Notes: generated from the sequence alone by a model not told the origin. A stretch of DNA of 26,138 bases from DAIMFL01 sp964372215 (GCA_964372215.1 CAYJQC010000047.1:1-26138), one strand, 5' to 3'. Counted from the stretch's first letter, positions 7,432 to 17,090 are shown. Program-made: numbers and translations.

Positions 7432-8867
7432 CCAGGGAACAGCACCGCCGCGGCCGCTGCCGCGCTGTCCAGGATCGGACCGGGCAGCACGAAGAACAGC
7501 AGGATGACCGCCCCGGTCACCGTCAGGATGGCCTTCATCTCCCACTCGATCGGGCCGTCGAAGGCCTCGGCCGGCTCGTCGAAGAACATCACCTTGACGA
7601 TCCGCAGATAGTAGTAGGCGCCGACCACGCTGGTGACCACGCCGATCACTGCCAGGGTGTAGAGGCCGGATTCGATCGCCGCCAGGAACACATAGAGCTT
7701 GCCGAAGAAGCCGGCCAGCGGCGGGATGCCCGCCATCGAGAACATGAACACCGCGAGCGCCACGGCCATCACCGGGTGGGTGCGCGACATCCCGGCCAGG
7801 TCGGAGATGCCCTCCACCATGCGGTTCTTCTGGCGCATGCACAGGATGACCGCGAAGGTGCCGACATTCATGAACAGATAGATCGCCATGTAGATCAGCA
7901 CGCCGCGCACGCCCGCCTCGGTGCCGGGCGCGAGCCCGACCAGGGCATAGCCGATATGCCCGATCGAGCTGTAGGCCATCAGCCGCTTGATGTTCTCCTG
8001 GCCGATCGCGGCGAAGGCGCCGAGCGCCATGGAGGCGATCGAGATGAAGACGATGATCTGCTGCCACTCCGCGACCAGCTCCCCGAACGGGCCGACCAGG
8101 ACCCTGATGAACAGGCCGAGCGCCGCGATCTTGGGTGCCACCGCGAAGAACGCGGTGACCGGGGTCGGCGCGCCCTCGTAGACGTCCGGGGTCCACATGT
8201 GGAACGGCACCGCAGAAATCTTGAAGGCCAGCCCGGCCGCCAGGAACACGATGCCGATGATCAGCCCGACCCCGGTCGGCCCCTCGCCCGACAGCGCCTG
8301 CGCCAGGGCGGCGAACGAAGTGGTGCCGACGAAGCCGTAGATCATCGAGCTGCCGTAGAGCAGCATGCCGGAGGCGAGCGCCCCCAGAACGAAGTACTTG
8401 AGCCCGGCCTCGGTCGAGCGCAGCGTGTCGCGGCGGAACGCGGCGACGACGTAGAGTGCCAGGCTCTGCAGCTCCAGCCCGACATAGAGCGAGATCAGGT
8501 CGTTGGCCGACAGCATCATCAGCATGCCGAGCGCGGCGAAGACCATCAGCACCGGGAATTCGAACCGCGCCATGTTCTCGCGCTCGGCATAGCCGAGCGA
8601 CATGACGATCGACAGCGCGGTGCCGGCCAGCGCCAGGACCTTCATGAACACGGCGAAGCGGTCGAGCACGTAAAGGCCGCCGAACCCGTCCACGGATTCC
8701 CCGGGCTGGATGCCGATGCACATCGCGATGGCGACCGTCAGCGCCAGCACGGCGAGCCAGGCCACGCTGCGCATCGAGATGCTCTTGCGGAAGGCGCCGA
8801 GCAGCAGCAGGGCCATGCCGGACACAGCCAGGAATATCTCCGGCAGAGCGAGCGAATAGTTGAGCAT
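7428..8867 (-). CDS. nuoN: NADH-quinone oxidoreductase subunit N
   Basis: Antiporter-like membrane subunit of complex I, one of three proton channels. It has 479 residues with about 14 membrane helices. The conserved helix-5 glutamate is Glu132 (in LYVGLELQSLALY) and the helix-7 lysine is Lys216 (in AFKISAVPFHMWTPDVYEG), matching E. coli Glu133 and Lys217. LMAYSSIGHIGYALVGL, typical of the second half, is also present. The start at 8867 lies 13 bases past the nuoM stop. The stop overlaps birA by four bases, so the complex I operon runs straight into cofactor genes. Confidence 0.97.
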   Translation of the reverse strand: MLNYSLALPEIFLAVSGMALLLLGAFRKSISMRSVAWLAVLALTVAIAMCIGIQPGESVDGFGGLYVLDRFAVFMKVLALAGTALSIVMSLGYAERENMARFEFPVLMVFAALGMLMMLSANDLISLYVGLELQSLALYVVAAFRRDTLRSTEAGLKYFVLGALASGMLLYGSSMIYGFVGTTSFAALAQALSGEGPTGVGLIIGIVFLAAGLAFKISAVPFHMWTPDVYEGAPTPVTAFFAVAPKIAALGLFIRVLVGPFGELVAEWQQIIVFISIASMALGAFAAIGQENIKRLMAYSSIGHIGYALVGLAPGTEAGVRGVLIYMAIYLFMNVGTFAVILCMRQKNRMVEGISDLAGMSRTHPVMAVALAVFMFSMAGIPPLAGFFGKLYVFLAAIESGLYTLAVIGVVTSVVGAYYYLRIVKVMFFDEPAEAFDGPIEWEMKAILTVTGAVILLFFVLPGPILDSAAAAAAVLFPG

Positions 8868-8880
8868 GTCCCGGCCCCCC

Positions 8881-10458
8881 TCAGTCCGCCGTGGCGCCGG
8901 CGACGCCGGCGCGCGCGGCCTGCCACAGCGCGGCCAAATCGAACGAGCGCGCGGCCTCGGCCGAGGTGCCCGAGGCGGTCAGCGCGGTCTCGTATTGCTG
9001 GATCAGGTTCTCCACCGACGGCCCGGTGATTTCCAGGAACGACGCGGGGTAGATGCCCATCCACAGCACCATGACCACCAGCGGTGCGAACACCAGGATC
9101 TCGCGCCGGTCCAGGTCGAGAATGCTCATCAGATCCTGCTTGGTCAGCTTGCCGAAGACCACACGGCGATAGAGCCAGAGCATGTAGGAGGCGCCCAGGA
9201 TCATGCCCACGGCGATCAACGTCGCCACCCAGGTGTTGGCGGCGAAGGCGCCGACCATCACCAGGAACTCGCCGACGAATCCGCTGGTGCCGGGCAGGCC
9301 GACCGAACCCATGGTGAACAGCATGAACACCGCCGCATAGATCGGCATGCGGTGCACCAGCCCGCCATAGCGGGCGATCTCGCGGCTGTGCATGCGGTCG
9401 TAGACGACGCCGACGCAGAGGAACAGCGCCGCGGAGACGATGCCGTGGCTGAGCATCTGGTAGATCGCGCCGTCGAGCCCCTGGCGGGTCAGGGTGAACA
9501 TGCCGGCGGTGACGAAGCCCATATGCGCGACCGAGGAATAGGCGATCAGCTTCTTCATGTCCTCCTGGGCGAGCGCCACCAGAGAGGTGTAGATCACCGC
9601 CACGATCGACAGGGTGTAGATCAGCGGCGTGAACTGCGCGGTCGCCTCCGGCAGCATGGGGATCGAGAAGCGCAGAAAGCCATAGGCGCCCATCTTCAAG
9701 AGCACGCCGGCCAGGATCACCGAGCCGGCGGTGGGCGCCTCGACATGGGCGTCCGGCAGCCAGGTGTGGACCGGCCACATCGGCACCTTGACCGAAAACG
9801 AGGCGAAGAACGCGAGCCACAGCCAGGTCTGCATCGCCACGGGGAAGCCGTGGGTCATCAGGGTCGGGATGTCGGTGGTGCCGGACTCGAAGTACATGGC
9901 GAGGATCGCCAGCAGCATGAGGACAGAGCCCAGCAGCGTGTAGAGGAAGAACTTGAAGGCGGCGTAGACCCGCCGCGGCCCGCCCCAAACGCCGATGATC
10001 AGGAACATCGGGATCAGCACGCCCTCGAAGAACACGTAGAACAGCACGAAGTCGAGGGCGCAGAACATGCCGACCATCAGGGTCTCGAGGACCAGGAAGG
10101 CGATCATGTATTCCTTGACCCGGACCTGGATCGCCTCCCAGCTCGCCAGGATGCAGATCGGCGTCAGCAGGGTCGAGAGCAGCACGAACAGCATGGAGAT
10201 GCCGTCCACGCCCATGTGATAGGCGATTCCGAACTGCGGCATCCAGTCGGCCCGCTCGACGAACTGGAAGTCGGCGGTGGTGCGGTCGAAGCCGCTCCAC
10301 AGAAACAGCGACAGGCCGAAGACGATGGTCGAAGTCCACAGCGCCACGCTGCGCGAATTGCGGGCGACCACGTCGGCGTCGCCCTTGATGATCAGGATCA
10401 CGAGGGCGCCGACCAGCGGCAGGAAGGTGACCAGGGTAAGGAGCGGCAGCTCGCTCAT
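8881..10458 (-). CDS. nuoM: NADH-quinone oxidoreductase subunit M
   Basis: Antiporter-like proton-pumping subunit of complex I. The 525-residue protein has about 14 membrane helices. Key residues: Glu145 (in YVFFEGVLIPMF, E. coli Glu144) and Lys224 (in SFSVKVPMWPVHTWLPDAH, E. coli Lys234). KKLIAYSSVAHMGFV and LPGTSGFVGEFLV, typical of NuoM, are present. The C-terminus ends in an alanine-rich tail of about 30 residues (from about GTSAEAAR) beyond the last helix, probably non-conserved. It starts 7 bases after nuoL and ends 13 bases before nuoN. Confidence 0.97.
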   Translation of the reverse strand: MSELPLLTLVTFLPLVGALVILIIKGDADVVARNSRSVALWTSTIVFGLSLFLWSGFDRTTADFQFVERADWMPQFGIAYHMGVDGISMLFVLLSTLLTPICILASWEAIQVRVKEYMIAFLVLETLMVGMFCALDFVLFYVFFEGVLIPMFLIIGVWGGPRRVYAAFKFFLYTLLGSVLMLLAILAMYFESGTTDIPTLMTHGFPVAMQTWLWLAFFASFSVKVPMWPVHTWLPDAHVEAPTAGSVILAGVLLKMGAYGFLRFSIPMLPEATAQFTPLIYTLSIVAVIYTSLVALAQEDMKKLIAYSSVAHMGFVTAGMFTLTRQGLDGAIYQMLSHGIVSAALFLCVGVVYDRMHSREIARYGGLVHRMPIYAAVFMLFTMGSVGLPGTSGFVGEFLVMVGAFAANTWVATLIAVGMILGASYMLWLYRRVVFGKLTKQDLMSILDLDRREILVFAPLVVMVLWMGIYPASFLEITGPSVENLIQQYETALTASGTSAEAARSFDLAALWQAARAGVAGATAD

Positions 10459-10465
10459 GATGCGC

Positions 10466-12418
10466 TCATCCCGCCGGCATGAAGAGGTACCACGACACCA
10501 TCAGCACCACCCCGATCAGCATGGCAAAGGCGTAGTGGTAGACGTAGCCGGATTGCAGCCGGCCGGCGCGGCGCGCCAGGTCGAGGGTCGCGGCGGCGAT
10601 GCCGTCCGGCCCGACGCCGTCGATCAGCGCCCCGTCGCCGGATTTCCACAACCCGCGCCCGAGATAGACCGCCGGACGCACGAAGATCGCGTCGTACAGC
10701 TCGTCGAAATACCACTTGTTCAGGAGGAACAGGTAGATGCCTCGGAACCGCGCGGCCACCATGCCGGGCATCGCCGGCTGGGCGATGTAGAACCAGTAGG
10801 CGATGGCGATGCCGGCAAGGCCGACCACCAGCGGCGCCAGCTTGACCCAGAGCGGGGCGTGATGCGCCGCCTCGATGGAGTCGTTGGCCGCCAGGATCTT
10901 GAGGGATTCGCCCCAGAAATGCTCGCGGCCGTCGCCGACGAAGACCTCGTACCCCAGCATCCCCGCGAACACCGCGCCGGTCGCCAGAACGACCAGGGGC
11001 AGCAGTATCACCTTGGGCGATTCATGGACATGGGCCATGACCTTCTCGTCGGCACGCGGGGCGCCGTGGAAGGTCATGAACAGCAGCCGCCAGGAATAGA
11101 ACGCGGTCAGGAACGCGGCAAGCACGCCCATCCAGAAGGCGTACATCCCGACGCCGGTATGGGCGCCATAGGCCGCCTCCAGGATCATGTCCTTGGAATA
11201 GAACCCGGCGAAACCGATATCCAAGCCGGGAATGCCGATGCCGGCGAGCGCCAGGTTGCCGATCCACATCAGCGCGTAGGTGATTGGGATCAGGCGCCAG
11301 ATGCCGCCCATCTTGCGCATGTCCTGTTCGGCCGACATGGCATGGATGACCGAGCCGGCGCACAGGAACAGCAGTGCCTTGAAGAAGGCGTGGGTGAACA
11401 GGTGGAACATCGCCGCGCCGTAGGCCGAGACCCCGGCGGCGAAGAACATGTAGCCGAGCTGGCTGCAGGTCGAATAGGCGATCACCCGCTTGATGTCGTT
11501 CTGGCACACCCCGATGGTGGCGGCGAAGATCGCCGTCGAGGCCCCGACGATGGTGACCACGGTGAGCGCCACCGGCGCGTACTCGAACATCGGTGACAGC
11601 CGGCAGACCATGAACACGCCCGCCGTCACCATGGTCGCGGCATGGATCAGCGCCGAGACTGGGGTCGGACCCTCCATGGCGTCCGGCAGCCAGGTATGCA
11701 GGCCGAGCTGCGCCGACTTTCCCATGGCGCCGATGAACAGCAGGATGCAGAGCACGTCCATGGTGTCGAGCCGCAGCCCCAGGAAATCGATGCTGGTGCC
11801 GGCCATGCCCGGCGCCGCCTCGAACACCGCGTCGAACGAGACGCTCTGGAACACCAGGAAGACGCCCATGATGCCGAGCGCGAAGCCGAAATCGCCGACC
11901 CGGTTGACGATGAAGGCCTTGATCGCGGCGGCATTGGCGGACGGCCGGTCGTACCAGAAGCCGATCAGCAGGTAGGAGCTCAAGCCAACCCCTTCCCAGC
12001 CGAAGAACAGCTGCATGAAGTTGTCGGCGGTCACCAGCATCAGCATGCAGAACGTGAAGAAGCTCAGATAGGCCATGAACCGCGGCACCGACTTGTCGTG
12101 GTGCATGTAGCCGACCGAATAGACGTGGACCATGGCCGACACCCAGGTCACGACCACCAGCATGACCGCGGTCAGGCTGTCGACCCTGAGCGACCAGGAG
12201 GCCTCGAAGCTGCCGGAGTCCATCCAGGTGAAGATCTCGGTCACCCGGGTGTTGCCGCCGATCGCGACGTCGAAGAACACCACCGCCGACAGCGCGGCGG
12301 CGATCAGCAGCGCGCCGCAAGTGACGATCTGCGCGCCGAGATCGCCGAGGCGCCGGCCCATCAGTCCGGCGATCAGCGCCGCGAGCAGCGGCAGGAAGAC
12401 GATGGCGAGGTCGATCAC
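10466..12418 (-). CDS. nuoL: NADH-quinone oxidoreductase subunit L
   Basis: The distal antiporter-like subunit of complex I, 650 residues. Besides the helix bundle it has a C-terminal extension that should form the long lateral helix running along the membrane arm. Key residues: Glu142 (in FGWEGVGLSSYLLIGFW, E. coli Glu144) and Lys234 (in GKSAQLGLHTWLPDAMEGPT). DIKRVIAYSTCSQLGYMFFA, typical of NuoL, is present. Length is normal for alphaproteobacteria. It begins 5 bases after the nuoK stop and ends 7 bases before nuoM. Confidence 0.97.
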   Translation of the reverse strand: MIDLAIVFLPLLAALIAGLMGRRLGDLGAQIVTCGALLIAAALSAVVFFDVAIGGNTRVTEIFTWMDSGSFEASWSLRVDSLTAVMLVVVTWVSAMVHVYSVGYMHHDKSVPRFMAYLSFFTFCMLMLVTADNFMQLFFGWEGVGLSSYLLIGFWYDRPSANAAAIKAFIVNRVGDFGFALGIMGVFLVFQSVSFDAVFEAAPGMAGTSIDFLGLRLDTMDVLCILLFIGAMGKSAQLGLHTWLPDAMEGPTPVSALIHAATMVTAGVFMVCRLSPMFEYAPVALTVVTIVGASTAIFAATIGVCQNDIKRVIAYSTCSQLGYMFFAAGVSAYGAAMFHLFTHAFFKALLFLCAGSVIHAMSAEQDMRKMGGIWRLIPITYALMWIGNLALAGIGIPGLDIGFAGFYSKDMILEAAYGAHTGVGMYAFWMGVLAAFLTAFYSWRLLFMTFHGAPRADEKVMAHVHESPKVILLPLVVLATGAVFAGMLGYEVFVGDGREHFWGESLKILAANDSIEAAHHAPLWVKLAPLVVGLAGIAIAYWFYIAQPAMPGMVAARFRGIYLFLLNKWYFDELYDAIFVRPAVYLGRGLWKSGDGALIDGVGPDGIAAATLDLARRAGRLQSGYVYHYAFAMLIGVVLMVSWYLFMPAG

Positions 12419-12423
12419 GAACG

Positions 12424-12735
12424 TCAGCCCTTCATCATGTTGATGTCTTCGACCGCGATCGACCCGCGGTTGCGGAAATAGACGACCAGGATGGCGAGGC
12501 CGATCGCCGCCTCCGCCGCGGCGACGGTCAACACGAACATGGCGAAGATCTGGCCGACCAGATCGTTCAGGAAGCTCGAGAACGCCACCAGGTTGATGTT
12601 GACCGCGAGCAGCATGAGCTCGATCGACATCAGGATGATGATGACGTTCTTGCGGTTCAGGAAGATGCCGAAGATCCCGAGGGTGAACAGGATCGCCGCG
12701 ACGGTCAGGTAGTGGGCAAGGCCGATCTCGAGCAT
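12424..12735 (-). CDS. nuoK: NADH-quinone oxidoreductase subunit K
   Basis: Small membrane subunit of complex I with three helices and 103 residues. The two buried glutamates needed for proton transfer are present: Glu39 in LMSIELMLLAVNIN and Glu75 in VAAAEAAIGLA (E. coli Glu36 and Glu72). The start sits 2 bases after the nuoJ stop, and nuoL follows within 5 bases, so translation is probably coupled. Confidence 0.97.
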   Translation of the reverse strand: MLEIGLAHYLTVAAILFTLGIFGIFLNRKNVIIILMSIELMLLAVNINLVAFSSFLNDLVGQIFAMFVLTVAAAEAAIGLAILVVYFRNRGSIAVEDINMMKG

Positions 12736-12737
12736 CG

Positions 12738-13352
12738 CTACACCCCGCTCCCCGTCGTCACCTTGCGAATCTCGATGGCCTCCTCGGGCCGGCGCGCCAC
12801 CTGGGCCGAGATCGACTGGCGGAACACCCCTTCGCGGCTGCGCAGGGTCAGCACGATGGCGCCGATCATGGCGACCAGCAGGATCAGCCCGGCGGCCTGG
12901 AACAGGTAGACGTAGTCGGTATAGAGCACCGCGCCGATCGCATGGGTGTTGGTCACGCTCTCGGCCGGCGGGATCGGGCTGCGCGCCACCGCGACGGCGC
13001 CGGGCGAGATCACCCAGGCGCCGAACAGCAGGACCAGCTCGACCAGCAGCACCAGGCCGATCAGCGCGCCGATCGGCATGTATTGCAGGAAGCCGCGCCG
13101 GAGCTCGACGAAGTTGATGTCGAGCATCATGACGACGAACATGAACAGCACCGCCACGGCGCCGACATAGACGACCACCAGGATCATCGCCAGGAACTCG
13201 GCGCCGAGCAGCAGGAACAGGCCGGCCGAGTTGAAGAAGGCGAGAATCAGGAACAGCACCGAGAGCACCGGGTTGCGCGAGGCGACGACCATCACCCCCG
13301 AGGCGACGGTGACCGCGGCGAACAGGTAGAAGGCGAGCGCCTGGACGATCAT
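12738..13352 (-). CDS. nuoJ: NADH-quinone oxidoreductase subunit J
   Basis: Membrane subunit of complex I, 204 residues, with five helices. The third-helix signature is seen in LLLGAEFLAMILVVVYVGAVAVLFMFVVMML, compared here in parts: GAEFLAMILVVVYVGAVA, then VLFMFVVMMLD, which includes the pi-bulge region and conserved glutamate of this subunit. The C-terminus ends in a polar tail (RRPEEAIEIRKVTTGSGV). A strong ribosome site (GGGGGAG) precedes the ATG at 13352. The 75-base gap to nuoI is one of the two largest in the operon. Confidence 0.96.
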   Translation of the reverse strand: MIVQALAFYLFAAVTVASGVMVVASRNPVLSVLFLILAFFNSAGLFLLLGAEFLAMILVVVYVGAVAVLFMFVVMMLDINFVELRRGFLQYMPIGALIGLVLLVELVLLFGAWVISPGAVAVARSPIPPAESVTNTHAIGAVLYTDYVYLFQAAGLILLVAMIGAIVLTLRSREGVFRQSISAQVARRPEEAIEIRKVTTGSGV

Positions 13353-13427
13353 GCCCGCTCCCCCGTCCCGCCCCGGCCGCTGCAGCTCTTAGACGTCATC
13401 GCTCGGTTTCGACCCTTCCCCGCCCTC

Positions 13428-13916
13428 TCAGCGATACGGCGCATCAGCCGCGATGCTGGCCGCGATCTCGCTTTCCCAGCGGTCGCCGTTGGCCAGCAGC
13501 TTTTCCTTGTCGTACAGCAGCTCCTCGTGGGTTTCGGTGGCGAACTCGAAGTTCGGCCCCTCGACGATGGCGTCCACCGGACAGGCTTCCTGGCAGTAGC
13601 CGCAATAGATGCACTTGGTCATGTCGATGTCGTAGCGCGTGGTGCGGCGGCTGCCGTCGGCGCGCGGCTCGGCCTCGATGGTGATGGCCTGGGCCGGGCA
13701 GATCGCCTCGCACAGCTTGCAGGCGATGCAGCGCTCCTCGCCGTTGGGATAGCGGCGCAGCACGTGCTCGCCCCGGAACCGGGGACTGATCGGGCCCTTC
13801 TCGAACGGGTAGTTCACGGTCACCCGTGGCTTGAACATGTAGCCGAAGGTGAGCCTGAGGCCCGAGAGCAGTTCGCTGAGCAACAGCGTCCGGGCGCTGC
13901 GGTCCAGGAAGCCCAT
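13428..13916 (-). CDS. nuoI: NADH-quinone oxidoreductase subunit I
   Basis: Ferredoxin-like subunit of complex I that holds clusters N6a and N6b and passes electrons toward N2. From the ATG at 13916 it has 162 residues, the standard alphaproteobacterial length. Both 4Fe-4S motifs are intact: Cys63, Cys66, Cys69 with Cys73 (CIACKLCEAICP) and Cys102, Cys105, Cys108 with Cys112 (CIYCGYCQEACP). The N-terminal amphipathic region (LLSELLSGLRLTFGYMFKP) anchors it to the membrane arm. An in-frame ATG at 13931 would add five residues, but 13916 has a GGGGA ribosome site and fits the family start. It is flanked by unusually long gaps for this operon: 92 bases before it and 75 after. Confidence 0.96.
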   Translation of the reverse strand: MGFLDRSARTLLLSELLSGLRLTFGYMFKPRVTVNYPFEKGPISPRFRGEHVLRRYPNGEERCIACKLCEAICPAQAITIEAEPRADGSRRTTRYDIDMTKCIYCGYCQEACPVDAIVEGPNFEFATETHEELLYDKEKLLANGDRWESEIAASIAADAPYR

Positions 13917-13938
13917 GGTTTCAATCCCCATCGTTCAT

Positions 13939-13962
13939 GCCGGCTGCATACATGCGGCCGGC
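13939..13962. repeat. 24-base palindrome between nuoH and nuoI
   Basis: GCCGGC (13939-13944) pairs with GCCGGC (13957-13962); inside it GCAT (13946-13949) pairs with ATGC (13952-13955), with a T-G wobble between the two blocks. Seen as RNA this is a stable hairpin of about 10 pairs. It lies in the 92-base gap between nuoH and nuoI and ends 22 bases before the nuoI start. There is no T-tract, so it is not a canonical terminator. A stabilising or processing element is possible. Confidence 0.65.
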
Positions 13963-14008
13963 CACACCATAGTCGGCGCCGCGCACGGCGCAAGCGATAC
14001 CCCGATCG

Positions 14009-15034
14009 TCAGGGCACCCAGTCGAACATCACCAGCACCCCGGCGGTCAGCACCACCCAGAGCAGCGAGAACGGCAGGAACACCTTCCAGCCGAGGCGCA
14101 TGAGCTGGTCGTAGCGGTAGCGCGGGAAGGTCGCCCGCACCCACAGGAAGAAGAACAGCACCAGGGCGATCTTGGCGGCGAACCAGATCGGCCCGGGAAT
14201 CCAGGTGAACGGCGCGAAGTTCGCCGGCGGCAGCCAGCCGCCGAGGAACAGGATCGACGTCATCGCGCTCATCAGGATCATGTTGGCGTATTCGCCGAGG
14301 AAGAACAGGGCGAAGGCCATCGCCGAGTATTCCGAGAAGTAGCCGGCGACCAGCTCCGACTCCGCCTCGGGCAGGTCGAACGGCGTGCGGTTGGTCTCGG
14401 CCAGGGTCGACACGAAGAAGATCACGAACATCGGCAGCAGCGGCAGCCAGTACCAGCTGAACACGCCCCAAGAGCCCGACTGCGCGCGCACGATGTCCGA
14501 CAGGTTGAGCGAGCCGACGCAGAGCAGCACGGTGATCATGACGAAGCCGATCGAGACCTCGTAGGAGACCATCTGCGCCGCCGAGCGCAGCGCGCCCAGG
14601 AACGGATACTTCGAATTGCTGGCCCAGCCGGCCATGATGATGCCGTAGACGCCGAGCGACGAGATGGCGAACAGGTAGAGGATGCCGACATTGATGTCGG
14701 CGAGCACCGCGCCGTCGCCGAACGGGATCACCGCCCAGGCCACCAGGCTCAGGATGAAGGTGATCATCGGCGCCACCAGGAACACCACCCGGTTGGCACC
14801 GCTCGGGATGATGGTTTCCTTGAAGAACAGCTTCAGCCCGTCGGCGATCGGCTGCCCGAGGCCGAACGGACCCACCACGTTGGGGCCGCGGCGGAGCTGC
14901 ATGGCGGCGATCACCTTGCGCTCGGCATAGGTGAGATAGGCGACGCAGCCGAGCAGCACGGCGACGATCGCGACGATCTGGATCACGATGATCGCCGTCG
15001 GCCAGACATAGTCCTGCAGGAAGGCGCTATCCAT
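14009..15034 (-). CDS. nuoH: NADH-quinone oxidoreductase subunit H
   Basis: Membrane subunit that forms the heel of complex I and, with NuoB and NuoD, the quinone-binding channel. It has 341 residues and about eight helices. Signatures: YAERKVIAAMQLRRGPNVVG at about 35-54, GLGQPIADGLKLFFKE, and AETNRTPFDLPEAESELVAGY, the acidic loop near the quinone site. The C-terminus (LRLGWKVFLPFSLLWV-like) is intact. It overlaps the nuoG stop by eight bases. A 92-base gap with a palindrome separates it from nuoI. Confidence 0.97.
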   Translation of the reverse strand: MDSAFLQDYVWPTAIIVIQIVAIVAVLLGCVAYLTYAERKVIAAMQLRRGPNVVGPFGLGQPIADGLKLFFKETIIPSGANRVVFLVAPMITFILSLVAWAVIPFGDGAVLADINVGILYLFAISSLGVYGIIMAGWASNSKYPFLGALRSAAQMVSYEVSIGFVMITVLLCVGSLNLSDIVRAQSGSWGVFSWYWLPLLPMFVIFFVSTLAETNRTPFDLPEAESELVAGYFSEYSAMAFALFFLGEYANMILMSAMTSILFLGGWLPPANFAPFTWIPGPIWFAAKIALVLFFFLWVRATFPRYRYDQLMRLGWKVFLPFSLLWVVLTAGVLVMFDWVP

Positions 15035-17090
15035 GGGTGCCGGTCTTTCCCTGCTGCCCCGGCACGAAGGCGGCGGTGCATTCGGCCATGGTCTCCGAGG
15101 CGCGGCAGATCGGGTCGGTCATGTAGAAATTGTCGATCGGCGAGACGAAGGCGGCCGAACCGACCGCGCCATCGCCGCCGAAGCCGCCCCAGGACGCCGG
15201 CTCGACCGTGCCGGGGCGGTCGAAGCGCGGGCTGATCTGCATCATCCGGGCGCGCAGTTGGGCCAGGTTGTCGTAGGGCAGGCGCTTGCCGGCGGCCTCG
15301 GACAGGGCACGCAGGATCGCCCAGTCCTCGCGCGCATCGCCGGGCGGAAAGACGGCCAGCCGGGTCCGCTGCACCCGGCCCTCGGTGTTGACATAGGTCG
15401 CGTTCTTCTCGGTATAGGCGGCGCCCGGCAGGATTACGTCGGCCCGATGGGCGCCGGCGTCGCCGTGATGGCCCTGATAGATCACGAAGGCCTTGCCGAG
15501 GCGGGCCATGTCGATCTCGTCCGCGCCCAGCAGATAGACGACGTCCATGGCGCCGGCGGCGGCGGCGTCGAGGATGCCGGCCACGTCCTTGCCGCCCGGC
15601 CCCGGCACGAAGCCGGCGTCGAGCCCGCCGACCCGGCCGGCCGCGGTGTGCAGCATGGCGAAGCCGTTCCAATCGTCCTTGATCAGGCCGCAGCCCTCCG
15701 CCACCCGGCGGGCCAGGCCGAGCAACGCAGCACCGTCAGCCCGGGCGAGCGCACCCTGCCCCAGGATCAGCATCGGCCGCTGCGCCGCCTTGAGCACGGC
15801 GGCGAAGGGATGGCTGCCATCGGCGAGCTGCTTCAGGGTCTCCGGCCCGGCGCCGAGATACTCGGTCCGGTAGGTGAGATTCGCCTGCGGGCCGATCACG
15901 CCGACCCTGAGCTTGCCGGTCAGCCAGCGCTTGCGGATGCGGGAGTTCAGGACCGGCGCCTCGAGGCGCGGGTTGCTGCCGACCACCAGAATGGCGTCGG
16001 CCTGCTCGATCCCGGCGATGGTCGGGTTGAACAGATAGCCGGCGCGGCAGGCCGGGTCGATCGCGGCGCCGTCCTGGCGGCAATCGAGATTGGCCGAGCC
16101 CAGCGCGGCCAGCAGGTCCTTGAGCGCGACCATCGCCTCGACATCGGCCAGGTCGCCGGCGATCGCGGCGATCCGGGCGCCCGGCGCGGACTTCAGCCGA
16201 GCGGCGACCGCGTTCAGCGCGTCGCTCCAGCTCGCCGGCTGCAGCCGGCCGTCGCGGCGCAGATACGGACGATCGAGCCGCTGGCGCTTCAAGCCGTCGC
16301 AGGCGAAGCGGGTCTTGTCGGAGATCCACTCCTCGTTCACGTCCTCGTTGAGACGCGGCAGGATCCGCATCACCTCGCGCCCGCGGGCGTCGACCCTGAT
16401 GTTGCTGCCGACCGCGTCCATCACGTCGATCGATTCGGTCTTGGTCAGCTCCCACGGCCGCGCCGCGAAGGCATAGGGCTTCGAGGTCAGCGCGCCGACC
16501 GGGCAGAGATCGATGATGTTGGCCGACAGCTCGGAGGTCAGCGCCTTCTCGACATAGGTGCCGATCTCGAGATGCTCGCCGCGACCGGTCGCACCCAGCT
16601 CCTCGACCCCCGCCACCTCGGTGATGAAGCGCACACAGCGCGTGCAGTGGATGCAGCGGGTCATCACGGTCTTGACCAGCGGCCCGAGATACTTGTCGGC
16701 GACCGCGCGCTTGTTCTCCTGGTAGCGGCTGCGGTCTGTGCCATAGGCCATGGCCTGGTCCTGCAGGTCGCATTCGCCGCCCTGGTCGCAGATCGGGCAG
16801 TCCAGCGGGTGGTTGATCAGCAGGAACTCCATGACGCCCTGGCGCGCCTTTTTCACCAGCGGCGTGTCGGTCTTGATCACCATGCCCTCGCCCACCGGCA
16901 TCGCGCAGGAGGCGATCGGCTTGGGCGACTTCTCCATCTCCACGAGGCACATCCGGCAGTTGCCGGCGACCGACAGCCGCTCGTGATAGCAGAAGCGCGG
17001 AATCTCGACCCCGGCCAGCTCGCAGGCCTGGAGCACGGTCATGCCCGCTTCGACTTCGAGCTCGATTCCGTCGATGGTGAGTTTTGGCAT
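15027..17090 (-). CDS. nuoG: NADH-quinone oxidoreductase subunit G
   Basis: Large iron-sulfur subunit of complex I's hydrophilic arm, 687 residues. It has a 2Fe-2S (N1b) set Cys34, Cys45, Cys48 and Cys62; the His94-Cys98-Cys101-Cys107 set for N5 (HPLDCPICDQGGEC); and Cys146, Cys149, Cys152 with Cys196 for N4. The rest is a molybdopterin-oxidoreductase-like domain that binds no cofactor in this family. The extra N7 cysteine set of E. coli NuoG is absent, as in mitochondria and most alphaproteobacteria; the matching region here (about ESIDVMDAVGSNIRVDARG) has no cysteine. It starts 10 bases after nuoF and overlaps nuoH by eight bases. Confidence 0.97.
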   Translation of the reverse strand: MPKLTIDGIELEVEAGMTVLQACELAGVEIPRFCYHERLSVAGNCRMCLVEMEKSPKPIASCAMPVGEGMVIKTDTPLVKKARQGVMEFLLINHPLDCPICDQGGECDLQDQAMAYGTDRSRYQENKRAVADKYLGPLVKTVMTRCIHCTRCVRFITEVAGVEELGATGRGEHLEIGTYVEKALTSELSANIIDLCPVGALTSKPYAFAARPWELTKTESIDVMDAVGSNIRVDARGREVMRILPRLNEDVNEEWISDKTRFACDGLKRQRLDRPYLRRDGRLQPASWSDALNAVAARLKSAPGARIAAIAGDLADVEAMVALKDLLAALGSANLDCRQDGAAIDPACRAGYLFNPTIAGIEQADAILVVGSNPRLEAPVLNSRIRKRWLTGKLRVGVIGPQANLTYRTEYLGAGPETLKQLADGSHPFAAVLKAAQRPMLILGQGALARADGAALLGLARRVAEGCGLIKDDWNGFAMLHTAAGRVGGLDAGFVPGPGGKDVAGILDAAAAGAMDVVYLLGADEIDMARLGKAFVIYQGHHGDAGAHRADVILPGAAYTEKNATYVNTEGRVQRTRLAVFPPGDAREDWAILRALSEAAGKRLPYDNLAQLRARMMQISPRFDRPGTVEPASWGGFGGDGAVGSAAFVSPIDNFYMTDPICRASETMAECTAAFVPGQQGKTGTHG

